Assembly: GCA_039881145.1 (NCBI GenBank)
Contig: JAYKKI010000138.1
Location: forward strand, 2,286,001-2,350,000
Direction: 5' to 3'
Source of the DNA: Druceiella hillmani
Lineage: Eukaryota > Arthropoda > Insecta > Lepidoptera > Hepialidae
Length of the DNA stretch: 64,000 bases
Each line of letters starts with the position of its first letter. The stretch's first letter is position 1. The notes under the pieces are model-generated. The model was not told where the DNA came from. It was given only the letters and a program-made list of their open reading frames with translations, and did no database searches. Positions 26,114-38,032 of the stretch are shown here, in pieces. The translations under genes were made by a program, and so were the position numbers.

Positions 26114-26407
26114 AAATTTTAGAATTACGTTAAATTTAATTTTATTTGTAAACTTTAATTTTCTTCAGTTATTTTGTTATTGAAATATTAATTAAAGGGA
26201 AAAACGTTTTGGAAAATGTACGTATCAAAAGGTAGAACAACCTTACGCAATGTAAACACGAAATAAAATCATTATTTTATGACGCGATTAAACGTAAAAA
26301 AAATAAATCTTTATCTATAAAAACACCCGGGACTACTAAATAAGTGTACCGTAATAAACAGGTAAATAGTAAGTATATAAATCACACTGAGAGGATTTCG
26401 TACATAG

Positions 26408-27065
26408 TTTAGATAATTTTATTAATTTTCTTATACACATTCATATCATTTTTACTACGTAAATACAAATGTATTGCCTTTACTTTTACTTTCACAGGCT
26501 TTGGAAAAATTACTTGGTTCCTTATTTCGCTTTTATTTAATAATGCCAGTTAAATAAGACAATTTCAATAATTTCGTCCAACTTCTCATAATATAAATAA
26601 TTTATAAACAAAGCAATATATCGTAACACTTGTTCGGGGAAATTGTTTATAATGGTCTTTAAAACAGAAATTAAGCCTTCGTATGGCGTGGGGTCCTTGG
26701 ATGGAGGTGCAGTATATCTTTCATTTCCTACAAACAAAGGCTTGAAAAATTTAGATCATTTTATTAATTTTTTATAAACATTCACATCATTTTTACTACG
26801 TAGATACAAATGTATTGCCTTTACTTTTACTTTCACAGGCTTTGGAAAAATTACTTGGTTCCTTATTTCGCTTTTATTTGATAATGCCAGTTAAATAAGA
26901 CAGTTTCAATAATTTCGTACAACTTCTCATAATATGAATAATTTATAAACAAAGAAATATATCGTAACACTTGTTCGGGGAAATTGTTTATAATGGTCTT
27001 TACAACAGAAATTAAGCGTTCGTATGGCGTGGGGTCCTTGGATGGAGGTGCAGTATATCTTTCAT
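26408..27065. repeat. 342-bp tandem duplication, two copies
   Basis: Copy 1 (26408-26724) and copy 2 (26750-27065) are about 95% identical with almost no indels. Both run from TTTAGAT through ACTTTCACAGGCTTTGG, ACACTTGTTCGGGGAAATTG and GGCGTGGGGTCCTTGG to ATATCTTTCAT. A 25-bp unique spacer separates them. The high identity implies a recent event. Confidence 0.95.
26537..26725 (-). pseudogene. Duplicated coding-like frame, copy 1, unrecognised
   Basis: In the minus strand of each copy of the 342-bp duplication a frame of about 62 codons stays open to a TAA, reading ERYTAPPSKDPTPYE at the start, FPEQVLRYIALFINY in the middle and VLFNWHY at the end. The composition is protein-like and unlike the flanks. 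I do not recognise the family. An AG lies just before the shared part in both copies, so it might be a terminal exon joined to different upstream sequence. The six base differences between the copies inside the frame all change the amino acid, which does not support present purifying selection. It may be a fragment of a gene or transposon duplicated after it died. Confidence 0.25.
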
Positions 27066-27066
27066 C
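26878..27066 (-). pseudogene. Duplicated coding-like frame, copy 2
   Basis: This is the second copy of the frame at 26537-26725, uninterrupted, with changes G to R, L to V, A to S, L to S, D to Y and I to T. Its upstream sequence differs from that of copy 1, so no common start codon is visible. Confidence 0.25.
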
Positions 27067-27755
27067 AGTGCCTTATGGATCTCATTAAATAATAATAATA
27101 CATATTAAATCGTAATTATAAAACTTCATGAATACTTATTGCATAATTTTGTCATTGTGATTAATAAAAATTGCTCTCTTGGCAATGAGCCCTTCTTTCG
27201 TACACTTATGAATAAATAATGTAACGTATAAATGAGGGAGGGGGGTGTTGAATGGGAATCCTGAGATTTCCGCATCACAAATTGGATACTTGTTTCAATC
27301 TGGAAACGACGGATGTTTTGTTATTATAATCGTAAAAAAAAAGCATTTACGTCTGGATGTCAACTCTTTACTGAACTTTCTTTAAGATCCAATATGTATT
27401 GTGCATAAACTCTATCTCAGCTTGGATTTAACCTTTCTTTGTCTAAATTAATCAAAATAAAATCGAAATCTATTTGAGTGAAAGTTAATTTAATGAACCT
27501 TATTATTACACCTATTATATTCAATCCAATTATTGACCTAATTGGATTGAAAAAGCTAAATCCCTGAAGAGCGAAAGGTTAACCCAATTTCCTTAAGCAC
27601 CATACTATAATAGTACCTAACATTTTATGATAAGATGCAGCACGTTGACCCTATTCCTAAAAATATACTAGCATTAAAACAAATCATGCTGCAATATAGA
27701 ATATACGTAATGCCATTTATTGCTACCATTAAGATTAAGTAACTAATTTTTAATA
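27066..27755. other. No recognisable gene
   Basis: AT-rich, with stops in all frames. A short inverted pair, CCAATTATTGACCTAATTGG, sits near 27530. Confidence 0.5.
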
Positions 27756-27980
27756 CACAATTAAATGAAGCTACGTGATGTATTATTTCTACTTTCTTTA
27801 ATTTTTTTACCACGACCTAGGTTTCGTTGTATTACAACATCTTCAGGTGGGATATTAGCAAATATCTATCTTTGCTAATATCCCACCTAAAGATGTTGTA
27901 ATACAACGAAACCTAGGTCGTGGTAAAGAAATTAAAGAAAGTAGAAATAATACTACATCACGTAGCTTCATTTAATTGTG
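27756..27980. repeat. Near-perfect palindrome, arms of 107 and 110 bp, 8-nt loop
   Basis: Left arm 27756-27862 and right arm 27871-27980 are reverse complements with very few mismatches. The shared blocks include ACGACCTAGGTTTCGTTG, TATTACAACATCTT and GGTGGGATATTAGCAAA. The loop is TATCTATC. The few differences (for example CTTCAGG against CCTAAAG, and a small indel in the T run near 27810) show that the arms have had a little time to diverge. A transcript across it would form one long hairpin. The outer flank also resembles the inner part of the fold-back element at 29.3-32.5 kb (TGATGTATTATT, TTTCTACAAAATTAA), which suggests related elements. Confidence 0.95.
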
Positions 27981-28458
27981 AATAATGAATTTCTACAAAA
28001 TTAACGCCAAATATATTCAATCAGTTTTAGTAATGAAATCTTTCCAAATTTTTATGCTATAAAATCCGATAAAACTTAATGTTTTATTCCAACTTAAATA
28101 TGATTATTTTGATGGTAATATCTAATTATAGCTTTAAAAGAATCAAATTTATTATAAATCTGTTTAGTCTTTTTGTGTGATACTGAAACAAACTGAAAAA
28201 GAAACAGGCAACAACCGAAAAGAAATAATTTTGAACATAGAGTCCTTCAGATTGATTCGTATCTTGGACGTAAAAATCCATATCATCACGTTTAAAACAT
28301 TTTTGAGAAATATTTTTGTTATGTAGATACTCCCTCGTCACAACATTACGATCGTATAAATTTAAAATTTCAATAATTTTTAATTATATACAAATTTAGT
28401 TCCCAAGTTTTTTGTAAAATTTTCGAAAATTATTTTATGAAATCGAAAAACTGCTGAT

Positions 28459-28487
28459 CAAGTTTGTAACCCCTGATTACAAACTTG
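28459..28487. repeat. Short perfect hairpin
   Basis: CAAGTTTGTAA and TTACAAACTTG flank a CCCCTGA loop. Confidence 0.7.
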
Positions 28488-29350
28488 GGGTCCCTTATTA
28501 TTGGCATATTCAAAAGTTTGCTGCAATGTCATTTACGGGTCTGTATGATGGAATTGTTGTCTCTTTAACTTTAAACTACTTTGCATCATAATATTAGCTT
28601 TAGGATTACCATTTTGTATAAATGGTGCAAAATGTACATAGGATCGAATAAATAATAAGTCTCTTCATAAAATAAAAGCTATACGATCACCACGATCGTA
28701 CTTACAAATAAACGAACAGTCTACCGATAGTGATACAATTTCCAGTTGATCAATTATTTATTTATTTGGATATTTAAGTATTACTAGATAATGTCTTCCA
28801 TATCTTTTATTAATTTTCTCCTTAAAATATGCTGTATTATTTTCACCACTTTTTTTTTCTACGCCATTTGGACTCGTGATACAGACGTCTCAATATAAGG
28901 ATTTTACAAACCACTTTTACAGACAAATTTATCGTCTTGTTATTCTAGTGCAATTAATTTTACTCTAATATATGAAACACTGAAAAGTAATTCCACATAC
29001 TTTGACGGTGTGATGTTAAGCAAGTTCCATCTATTAGTCAAATTAAGGAAATACCTATATTTGTTCTGTGATAATGATCGCGATAAACGTTAAAATTCAA
29101 AGTGCCGACCATAGATGCCGCTGTTCGCTATTTAACAATTCAAAGAAATATTTGCTAGCCAACATTACAAAAATTTATGTTTTTTTATAATGTGAGGCTT
29201 ATTTATTTATTATAAACAAGCGTCATATCTAAGTACGAAAAAAATTGTGAATAAAGTTTTCATTACCTATTATTAAATCTAAACAGTATTTTAAACAATG
29301 TTAAAAAATATTATATTTTTAAACGCATATATATTTATGAATAAACCGTT
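28488..29350. other. No recognisable gene
   Basis: AT-rich sequence with no open frame of interest. Confidence 0.5.
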
Positions 29351-32300
29351 CAAAATTAATTAGTTTCATTACACGAACTCACATTCTATATAAAAGTGTA
29401 AAAGATATTTCTTAATACCATAAATGCGGAAACCAAAAAACGCGTTGAAAATTGTGGATGTCTTGTTCCTTTTAACATACTCCTCAAATCAACGGATCTT
29501 CTAAATCGTCAGGTGTACCTTTACTTACAATAAGGAAAACTATTTATCATCTCTTTCTTGCCGGATGGAAGTGTGAACGGCATAAGACAGCATACCCCAC
29601 CGCTAAATGAAGCACCTACCATCTACAAATTTGCAACTCATTTCCAATATAGAAGTCGATCGTGAACTTTGGAGTAAATAATTTGAAAGCACATAAGGGG
29701 AGAGTTAAACATATTTCCACAATACTACAATTAACTCCCAAAGTTACATATCCATAAGGAACATATCCAAGATCTTTGCTTGAAAGCAACGTATCGAAAA
29801 TTCCCAAGTTTCGCTCCGCAAAGTGAAAGCAAACTTTTAACTTCAATATATTGCAAAATTTTTGGACAGAGTTGAAACTCGACGGCACGTTCAGGAACCT
29901 GGAAAAGTTTGTTTTAAACATTTTTATTTTGCTTAAAATATATTTGAAAAAGATTTCGTGTTAGGTTTTCATTTACTTTATTTATGTTAGAAAGAGTTTA
30001 CTTATTAATGACGTCGATTTAAATTAATTATTATTAAAATGAAATAAATGTAAAGTACTATGCAAAGGAATATTACGTGATAACTAGAAACAAGTTTTAT
30101 TAAAACACGATCGAGGAACAAAATCATATTTTATTTTGCCTAATTCATTCTTTATGTAACATATACCTACGTATTAAGTAAATAATAAATTAAACAAAAC
30201 AAATTTTGAAAAATTCGCTCTACTTGCAACATAAAACAAAGAGTCCCAATCAAGAACGTAACGGGAAAAAGCAGGATAAATTATTTTAGGCTTCTGAAAA
30301 ACAAACATATTTTTTATTGATTAAAATAAATTAATGCACAATTTTAAATTTAACATGTAAATAAAATAATTGTATTTTCTTCTGTGAGTATTTGTTCTTG
30401 GGAAATCGAAAGAAAAAAATTATATGAAACAACAAATCTACAAATATATAACTCGTCAGAAAAGTCATCCTTTCTAATTTCCTCTACTTTCTCAATATAA
30501 GTTAAAAGAAAATTCTTTTAACTGTTTTCTCAATTCGGTCTATTAGTTTGTACAAATAAATTAAATCCAAACTCTTCATAATAAAGACTCTTCGAACAAA
30601 ATCCGCGCAAGTGACTATCGGATCACAACCAAATTACATCACATATGTCTCTTTAAATAGTTAGCATGGTTAAACAACTTTTAAATTAAAAACGTTCAAA
30701 ATTAATTAGTTGTTTTTTAAATTTTTCAAATGTATGATAAAAGTATTGGGGCGGGGGCGGAAAGAGTAAATAACATGTTACTACGAAATTTTATATTTTA
30801 CAAACGGATCTTAATAATTACTAATAATAAATAAAACCTCAATTTCATTCCTTTTACATTATTTTACTTTAATTTTGCAGAAATTCATTATCACTAAATT
30901 TTTATTCAAAACTAAATGAAACTACATGATGTATTATTATATCTAGTTTTTCAAATTATTTTGTTCGAACTAATTGATACAAATGATGACAGCAAACGGA
31001 GAAAATGAAGAAACTCGATTATACTGCCTCCGGATGTAAGATTTAACATTTTTCCTACTTCATTTTTCATTTTAGTGCTTATACACAGCTCAGTATAAAA
31101 GGACGCGGCAAAAAATGGAAATTAGTTATTGAGCACATTAGCTGAGTTTCATTTGGCTGGCGAAACGCGAAGTAATGATTCGCGAAAGGCGAGTTTTGAA
31201 CATAAATGCATATTTCTTAATAAAAATACTATTAAGTGCTTTTGGTAGTAAATAACATTAAAAAATAGTTTGTGCGGATAAGGTTTTTAGGAAAGCAGTG
31301 ATTATGTATTGTGATTCATTTTAATATCGACTAAGTGACGTTATGTACCGGAATGTACTTAGGCATTTTTTCAATCCGCCAATTCATTAGCCAGATTAAA
31401 CTTATTTAAAAAGTGTCATTTAGTCATTTAGTTTTGAATAAAAATTGAGTGACAACGAATTTCTACAAAATTAATGCCAAATATTTTCAATAATATAAAA
31501 GATATTTTAGAATGGATTTAAGGTTTTACATATTATTTGTGATTATTAAGATCCATTTGTGAAATATTAAATTTCGTAGTAACGTGCTATTTATTCTTTC
31601 CACATCAACTAATTAATTTTGAACGTTTTCAATTAATTAACAAAAAAATGTTTGTTTTCACTCGCTTAAAATAATATATCCTGCTTTTTTCCGTCGCGCT
31701 CTTCATTAGGACTCTTAGTTTTATGTTACAGGTTGTGTAATTTAAATCATTCTTTCCGTAATACTTACCTTTGTTCCTTGATCACGTTTTAATAAAACTT
31801 GTGTCCAGTTATCACGTAATACCAAATATTCCATTGCCCAGTACTTTACGTTTATTTCGTTTTAATCACAATTAATTTAAATCGACGTCATTAATAAGTA
31901 GACTTTTTCTAACATCAATAAGGTAAAAGAAAAACAAACACGAAGTCTTCGTCGAAGATATTTTAAGCTTGTATATTCAAAAGAAACTTTTATAAGTTCC
32001 CGAAACTGCCCTCAAGCTTGAACTCTGTCCGAAAGTTTTGCAATATATTGAAGCTTTTACTTTGCGGAGCAAAACTTCGGAATTTTTAAGAAAAGGTCTT
32101 GGATATGTTCCTTATGACGTTACTTTGGAAGTCAATTGTAGAATCGAGCAAATATGTTTAACTCTCCACTTATTTTACTTCCAAATTATTTACGCCAAAG
32201 TTCATCATCGAATTCTATATTGGAAATGAGTTGCAAATTTGTAGACGGTAGATGCTTCATTTAGCGATAGGGTATGTTGTTTTATGCGGTTCCCACTTCC

Positions 32301-32513
32301 GTTCGGTAAGAAAAAGATGATAAATAGATTTCCTTATTGTAAGTAAAGACACCTGACGATTTATAAGATAAATTGATTATGGGAATATGTTAAAAGGAAT
32401 ATGACATCCACAATTTTCAATGCGTTTTTGGTTTCTACGTTTGTAGTATTAAGAAACATCTTTTACACTTGTATATAGAATGTGTTTTTATGACATGTAA
32501 CTAATTAATTTTT
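29351..32513. mobile_element. Large fold-back element with arms of about 1-1.2 kb
   Basis: The left arm (29351-30326 plus 30693-30920) is repeated in inverse orientation by 31425-32513. Matching blocks include ACATTCTATATA near the outer ends, CAACGCGTTTTTTGG-type sequence, TTGCAACTCATTTCCAATAT with its complement at 32218, CATAAAAC plus AGAGTCC, AAAGCAGGATA, and TACTACGAAATTT in the inner part. Identity is about 75-85%. The loop of about 500 bp is unique and has no protein. Mirrored open frames of 101 and 63 codons (29616-29921 minus, 32038-32229 plus) come from the same arm sequence and share LGYVPY and VNC..E.ICLTL. They could be a fossil of a coding capacity of the ancestor, but resemble no transposase that I know. 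Both outer ends and the inner junction carry AAAATTAATTAGTT. Confidence 0.85.
30327..30692. mobile_element. About 365-bp insertion in the left arm
   Basis: The right arm runs continuously through 31621-31640, while the left arm is interrupted here. ATTAAAA occurs at both edges and could be a target-site duplication, though in sequence this AT-rich that may be chance. The inserted sequence has no recognisable coding. Confidence 0.5.
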
Positions 32514-33599
32514 CATTACTTACTCGTATATTCAAACTCAAATTCAACTGTTCGCTATATACTTAAATATGGCAGACATCAATATCTAAAAAAATACTCT
32601 TTAATCAATACGTATTTAACGTAGTTTTTAAAGTTTCGTAGGCAAGCATAAAGTCCTCATAATTTCATCCGTCCGTTTGTCACACCCACGTAGTTTCTGA
32701 AGTTTCATACGTACTTGCATGAAATTTATGTATGTAATGATATACGTGCTTGAGACTAAGATCTATGTTATTTAAAAAAATATAATTCGTATTAGCATTC
32801 GTATTCGGTATTATTCGTCACATTATTCTAAACATACTCAAATTTATTAAATTTTTATTTTTAAACTAAATTTTTCTTTTCTTTCAATATTCAGAATAAT
32901 GGGATGAACAACTGTCATGGATATTGTAAAGAAAAATACAACCTATATAAACCCAAGTACACACCGAAACCTATCGGTGCGAGTACTATTCCTATTTAAT
33001 AGGTTTATTATTTATAATTATTTAAAAATGAAATAAACTTGAAATTTTGTACACTTAAAGGTTATTTTTTTATAATCACGTAAAAATAATATTCTTCATG
33101 CTATTTGTCTACTTGCTTTCTCTGAATGAGTCTGTAATAAAAAAATTAGTGCACCTCTTCATTTACCGCTGGTTTTAATCCGCAGTTTTGCTCCCGCTTT
33201 GAACTTATGTTTATATAAATGCGAAACTTGTTCTGTTTGTCTGATGCGTAATAAATATACAATACCATAAGATATCGCTCACCAACATTACTAATTAACT
33301 TTTAGTTAGGTGTAGTTTGCCTGACAGATTAATATACATGTGTAAAGTTGAATATGACAAAACAGCGGAAAGATCTCTTCGATACCTTCAAGAGAACAGC
33401 AAAACTTTTCGGAAATCGAAGCGAGTTATGTTATTTAAAAAAAATGTTTTTTCCTATTTTTTAAGGTATTTCCTTTTTTTTAAAAAAAATAAATGAAAAA
33501 TTGTATATCCCATAGAGTTATAGATTTTTTTAAATGAAGTTTAATTTATATTCATAATTTTTCATTTCTAAACCCTGTTTACGAAATATTATGCTTTGA
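32514..33599. other. No recognisable gene
   Basis: AT-rich. A CATCCGTCCGTTTGTCACAC phrase near 32668 hints at another eroded interspersed repeat, but limits cannot be set. Confidence 0.4.
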
Positions 33600-34430
33600 A
33601 TTCGACTGCAATATAGTCTTCCATTTCCAAACAAGACTATGTAAAAATTTATATGGCATTCAGTGGATAGCTTTTGATGGGGGCTTCCAAATAAAACTAT
33701 TTGGATTAAAATGCAAATCGGTAATATCAGGGAGATATAGACGAGTACAAAATCCTATTTTGGTCATATCTCGGTACGGACTTAGCTGGTTTTTAGTGTT
33801 CCATAGCCAAATGGAAAAAACAGAACCCTTATAATTTCACTCTGCCCTTCAGTCATTTCGTATGGTACTATATAGACAAAATGTGGGTAGTAGATTTCTT
33901 ATATGAACCAATATAACCAGAAATAAAATAGTGGAACTAGGAAGTAAAATATTATTCATTTAAAAAAGATATAAAAATATTATTTGATAACTTTATGCAT
34001 GTAATTAAGGAATGAACAAAAATATATGCCCATAGGCATATGGCGTAAAGTTAAATAAGTGTTAATGATATTGAGATTCCAAAATAACTTTTCTTAAGCC
34101 AATAGTTAGTATAATAATAATAAAAATAATGCGTAGATATGTCTTTTTAAAGTCTTAATAAGTGTATACCCACTCCCTCTAACTTTTCAACTAACGTGTG
34201 TAAAATTCTGAACAAATGAAGGTAGTAGAACATAAAGTACACTTTCAAAGAAAATTAATTTGAATAATATACATTATATAGTTTTGAGATTTGGGATATT
34301 TTCGGTACCAACTGCAGTAAAAACTTAATTTTTTACAGTGTCTTTCAGAAATAAAAAATTACAAATTTAATATTGTTTGGTGCTACGGAACCCTTCCTGC
34401 CCGAGCCGGACTGGCTTTGCTAGTGTTATT
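33600..34430 (+). repeat. Interspersed-repeat relic with GGTGCTACGGAACCCTTCC end
   Basis: Phrases such as GTCATATCTCGGTACGGACT, GGTTTTTAGTGTTCCATAG, AAAACAGAACCCTTATAAT and, at the far end, GGTGCTACGGAACCCTTCC then GAGCCGGACTGGCTTTG match the style of abundant insect repeats. The AAC CCT and ACGGAACCCT words at both ends suggest one old copy with eroded middle. It has no open frame. Confidence 0.45.
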
Positions 34431-34879
34431 GAATTCATTTGGGCTCTGATTATGAATTATCTAATAATAGGTTATCGATATTAAATTTAAAAGAAAGTAA
34501 ACAATTTCTGACCTTTAAAAAATGCTTAACAATGTATAGTTTTATTAGTAATATTATTTTTATATTTTACAATAATATAACTTATTTATATTATTCATAT
34601 TAGAAATGATGTGTGTATTAATTACTATAGAATTGTTTTACTTTTATCACCGTACATTTCATTAAAAAAACAATTTCATTTTATGCTCGTATACCGGATT
34701 TACATTATTTATATTTTTTACTTATTGATTCAGGGTTCTTAACAATAAAATAATTATTAAGGGGACTTTAAAGAGACTATCTCTTTCGGTTTATTTCAGT
34801 ATTTTCTGTCCTGCCGTTAATGTCTCTTTGGCTCTCCTTTACTATTTTCGTGAACACTAACAATACACCATACATAACC

Positions 34880-35457
34880 TAACCCAACCTATTTTTGAGC
34901 AGATTAATAATGTTAACTTATTTTTTACTAAATTAATAACTTCAGCTTATTTTTAAGCAGATTATTAATGTCAGTCTATTTTCATATATTAACATTACCA
35001 ATCTATTTTTATCAGATTAACCATACCAACCTAAACTTTAGCAGATTAAAAATGTCGACCTATTTTTAAGCAAAATAACAGTGCTAACGTATTTTGGGCA
35101 GATTAAAAATGTCAAATTATTTGACATACTAGTAATGCCCACCTATTTTTGAAAGGATTAACAATTCTAACCTATTTTTGAGCAAAATAACAGTTCCAAC
35201 CTATTTTTGAGCAGTTTAACAATGCTAAATTTTTAAACATACTGAAAGTGTCAACCTATTTTTGAACAAAGTAGCAGTACCAACCTATTTAAAAACATAT
35301 TAACAATTCTCACATATTTTTGACCAAACTAGCAATGCCAACCCACTTTTCGGCAAATTAACAACGCCAACTTATTTTTGAGCCAATTAATAGTGCAAAT
35401 CTATTTATAAGCAGGTTTAAAATAACAACCGACTTTGTGCAGATTAACAAAGCCAGC
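34880..35457. repeat. Degenerate 29-bp minisatellite, about 20 copies
   Basis: Units close to CCAACCTATTTTTGAGCAG followed by ATTAACAATG recur about every 29 bp across 580 bp. The best-kept words are CCTATTTTTGAGCA and GATTAACAATG. Units are diverged by 15-35%, so the array is old. A stray unit (TTTAAACAGATTAAGAATGCC) lies near 36000. Confidence 0.85.
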
Positions 35458-35489
35458 AATAAATTGCTTTTATTTGGATATGTCTTTCC

Positions 35490-35950
35490 TTTTTGAAGGT
35501 TTTTAATTTTCCTACATAAAGTGTTTATCGACATATTGAATACTAAGAAGCTCTCCACAGATCTTCCTCTCAAGCCTTTGTTTGGCGCGGCAATTCCAAA
35601 ACGTATGTTGGTTTATACCGGATCATTCACGCAATTTATGTATTTTGCTCATTTCCATTTCAGTTTCTGTTCGTGTTTGGTTTGGCGGCGTTCCTTAAAA
35701 TATTTTTTATTTTTAGTTCAGTACGTTTCACTCCACTGGTATTTCCCTTGTTGTGCTAATTAAACATATTCCTTTCTTAAGTGCATAGATAGAATGAATT
35801 CAGATACCTCCTTGTATTTCCAAAACTTAAACATATATTAATTATGCTTCTAGTCAAACGTAGGGTTCATTGTTTTGAAGATATTTGATTTCCTTGATAA
35901 ATGTATTCATCGACATATTAATAAATAGTTCTGTTAGTTGTTTTGGGAGT
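35490..35950. repeat. Diverged duplicate beside the minisatellite
   Basis: TTTTGAAGGTTTTTAATTTT with TTTATCGACATATTGAATA at about 35495-35545 recurs as TTTTGAAGATATTTGATTT with TTCATCGACATATTAATAA at about 35874-35930. A minisatellite-like unit also sits near the second copy, so the duplicated block may have included both. Two overlapping open frames here, 71 codons minus and 80 codons plus, are not recognised. Confidence 0.5.
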
Positions 35951-36049
35951 GACAGTGGTCATCAATTTTGTTTTCAATATACTAATTTTCAGACTTATGT
36001 TTAAACAGATTAAGAATGCCAATAACAAATTATTTTACATATAACTATG

Positions 36050-37959
36050 TAAAATTAACAATCTTAATTTTAGATTATCGAACATTAAACTATGTCAGTA
36101 CATTGTTTAAAATAATTTCCGTTAAACTTGATAAAAACATACATTTAGTTATAATATCAAAGAAATTAATTAGGTTTATTAGTTGTATATAAATGGTCTT
36201 ATCTCATATATTAAAGGTATTAGTATTTTACTCGTATATTACATAACGTATAGAATCATCAGAGAGAAAAAATTACACAAAGCCACAAGATAATTGACAT
36301 ACTAAAATTATAAATTGATTGTTAAGACATATCTTTATGAGAGTGTGATGTATATAGATTAAGAGCGCAAGATTGTATTTAGAAAATAAAATTCCTAAGT
36401 TTACAATGAATTCAAATTCAAGAATGAAGTAACTTTATTAATATGTAATGAGCTTAGCAACAAGGCTACAAAACTAGCTCATAATTAAATTCGTTCCAAT
36501 ATCAGTAAAACGATAACTCTGAGACTTATATATAAAAAAATTTACAAAAATGAACTCATATCGCATTAAACAACAACGCAAAAAGTCTGTCTCCAACCCC
36601 CTCCTCGCTCAGTTCGACGCTGTTGTTTACACATAACCTGTGCTTTATTATTTTTGTATTAATTGTAAATAAATGTTTATTAAATAAAGTCACTATTTTC
36701 TGTAAGAAATTCGTAATACTTTATTTTTTCATTATGCTATATTTAGTTCCTGTAATAATCTTGTCTTTTATGCATATTATTTGTACGAACACGATGTTTC
36801 ACATCTGGCAGGCGTCCCGTGACGGCTCAATGTTTTTTTATGTTTACCTTTGATTTTTTTGACGCGACAAAAGTTTTGTACAATGAAAATTTTCTGTGTG
36901 AAGGCTAAAATATGAAAACCTTGGTAGTACCTGTTATTTGTATGAGATTTTTGGGGATTCGGTATGTTACAGAAACATTTTATTCCGTAATTTTTATCCG
37001 AAAATTGTGGTGTATAAGTAGAAAATTATTTCAAAAAAAGGGTAAAAATAAAATATAAATTGATTTGCACGCATTTTTAACTTTTTCATTCAAATCTCAA
37101 CTTTTATCCCAAAAATGCTTATTTATTTTATATGAAATTAAAATGTTACAGCTCTGATTTTCATTATGGGAAACCTTTTGTTTATTAAAAACTTTTTACC
37201 TCCAATAATTTTTTGTGAAGATAAGACAGTGTAAATATCTTCCGATAAAATACAATGATTCGATATTTTTGATTAAATAACTGGGAAACATCACTGTCTT
37301 TCGCACATATTATTATCATAGCACAATGAAACCATGCTCTGATTTAAACAATTATTATTGTACTTTTAGAAAAGCATTTTTAAAAATTTGATTTAACGGA
37401 TACACGAAAATGCAAATGTGCATAAAATATTTCATCCTTCATGGAAACTAAATAATAATACTTCCTTCATGACTTCGATCTGCCGTCATGAATTAAAGGT
37501 TTATGAGTGATTGTAGTTTACATTTTAATTTTTCTTATATTAGCGATGGACCCTATACAATCACTTGAAATACTCTGAGCTGAAAGCCAAAAAAACATTT
37601 TTAAGTATCAGTATAATGGGACGGAAAATTGCGATCGGCCCTAATTACTTCGCTTGGATTGACTTTTAATTATGAACGCTACAAAACTGTGAAAGGCTGA
37701 ACGATGGGAAAATGTGTGAGAAAGTTTAACGTCAAAATTTCGCCATTCTCTCGATAAGGAAAGTTTGGGAAAGTTCGAAAATTTTGCAAACTTTTGCAGA
37801 AGTGTCTTCTTATGTTAGTATATAACACGATACCATAAGCATACACCTCTTGAAGTAATTTAGGCCAAAATCGAACGTAGTAGCCTTCACTTATAAAACA
37901 AGGATTGGAATAAATTGAGTAACGGACAATAAACAAAATAATCAATTTACTAACAATTA

Positions 37960-37960
<1 letters not shown>
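36050..37960. other. No recognisable gene
   Basis: AT-rich. One brief GC-richer phrase (CAACCCCCTCCTCGCTCAG) lies near 36595. Open frames are short and strongly hydrophobic or AT-biased. Confidence 0.5.
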
Positions 37961-37963
<3 letters not shown>

Positions 37964-38031
<68 letters not shown>

Positions 38032-38032
38032 T
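37964..38032. repeat. (TA)n microsatellite
   Basis: About 30 TA units followed by a short CATA-rich tail. A 131-codon minus frame reads through it as poly-(YI) and is not a gene. Confidence 0.95.

Noticed and set aside
29616..29921. 101-codon minus frame as a host gene
   Set aside because: The mirrored arm at 32038-32229 carries the same sequence with the frame broken, so the frame belongs to the fold-back repeat.
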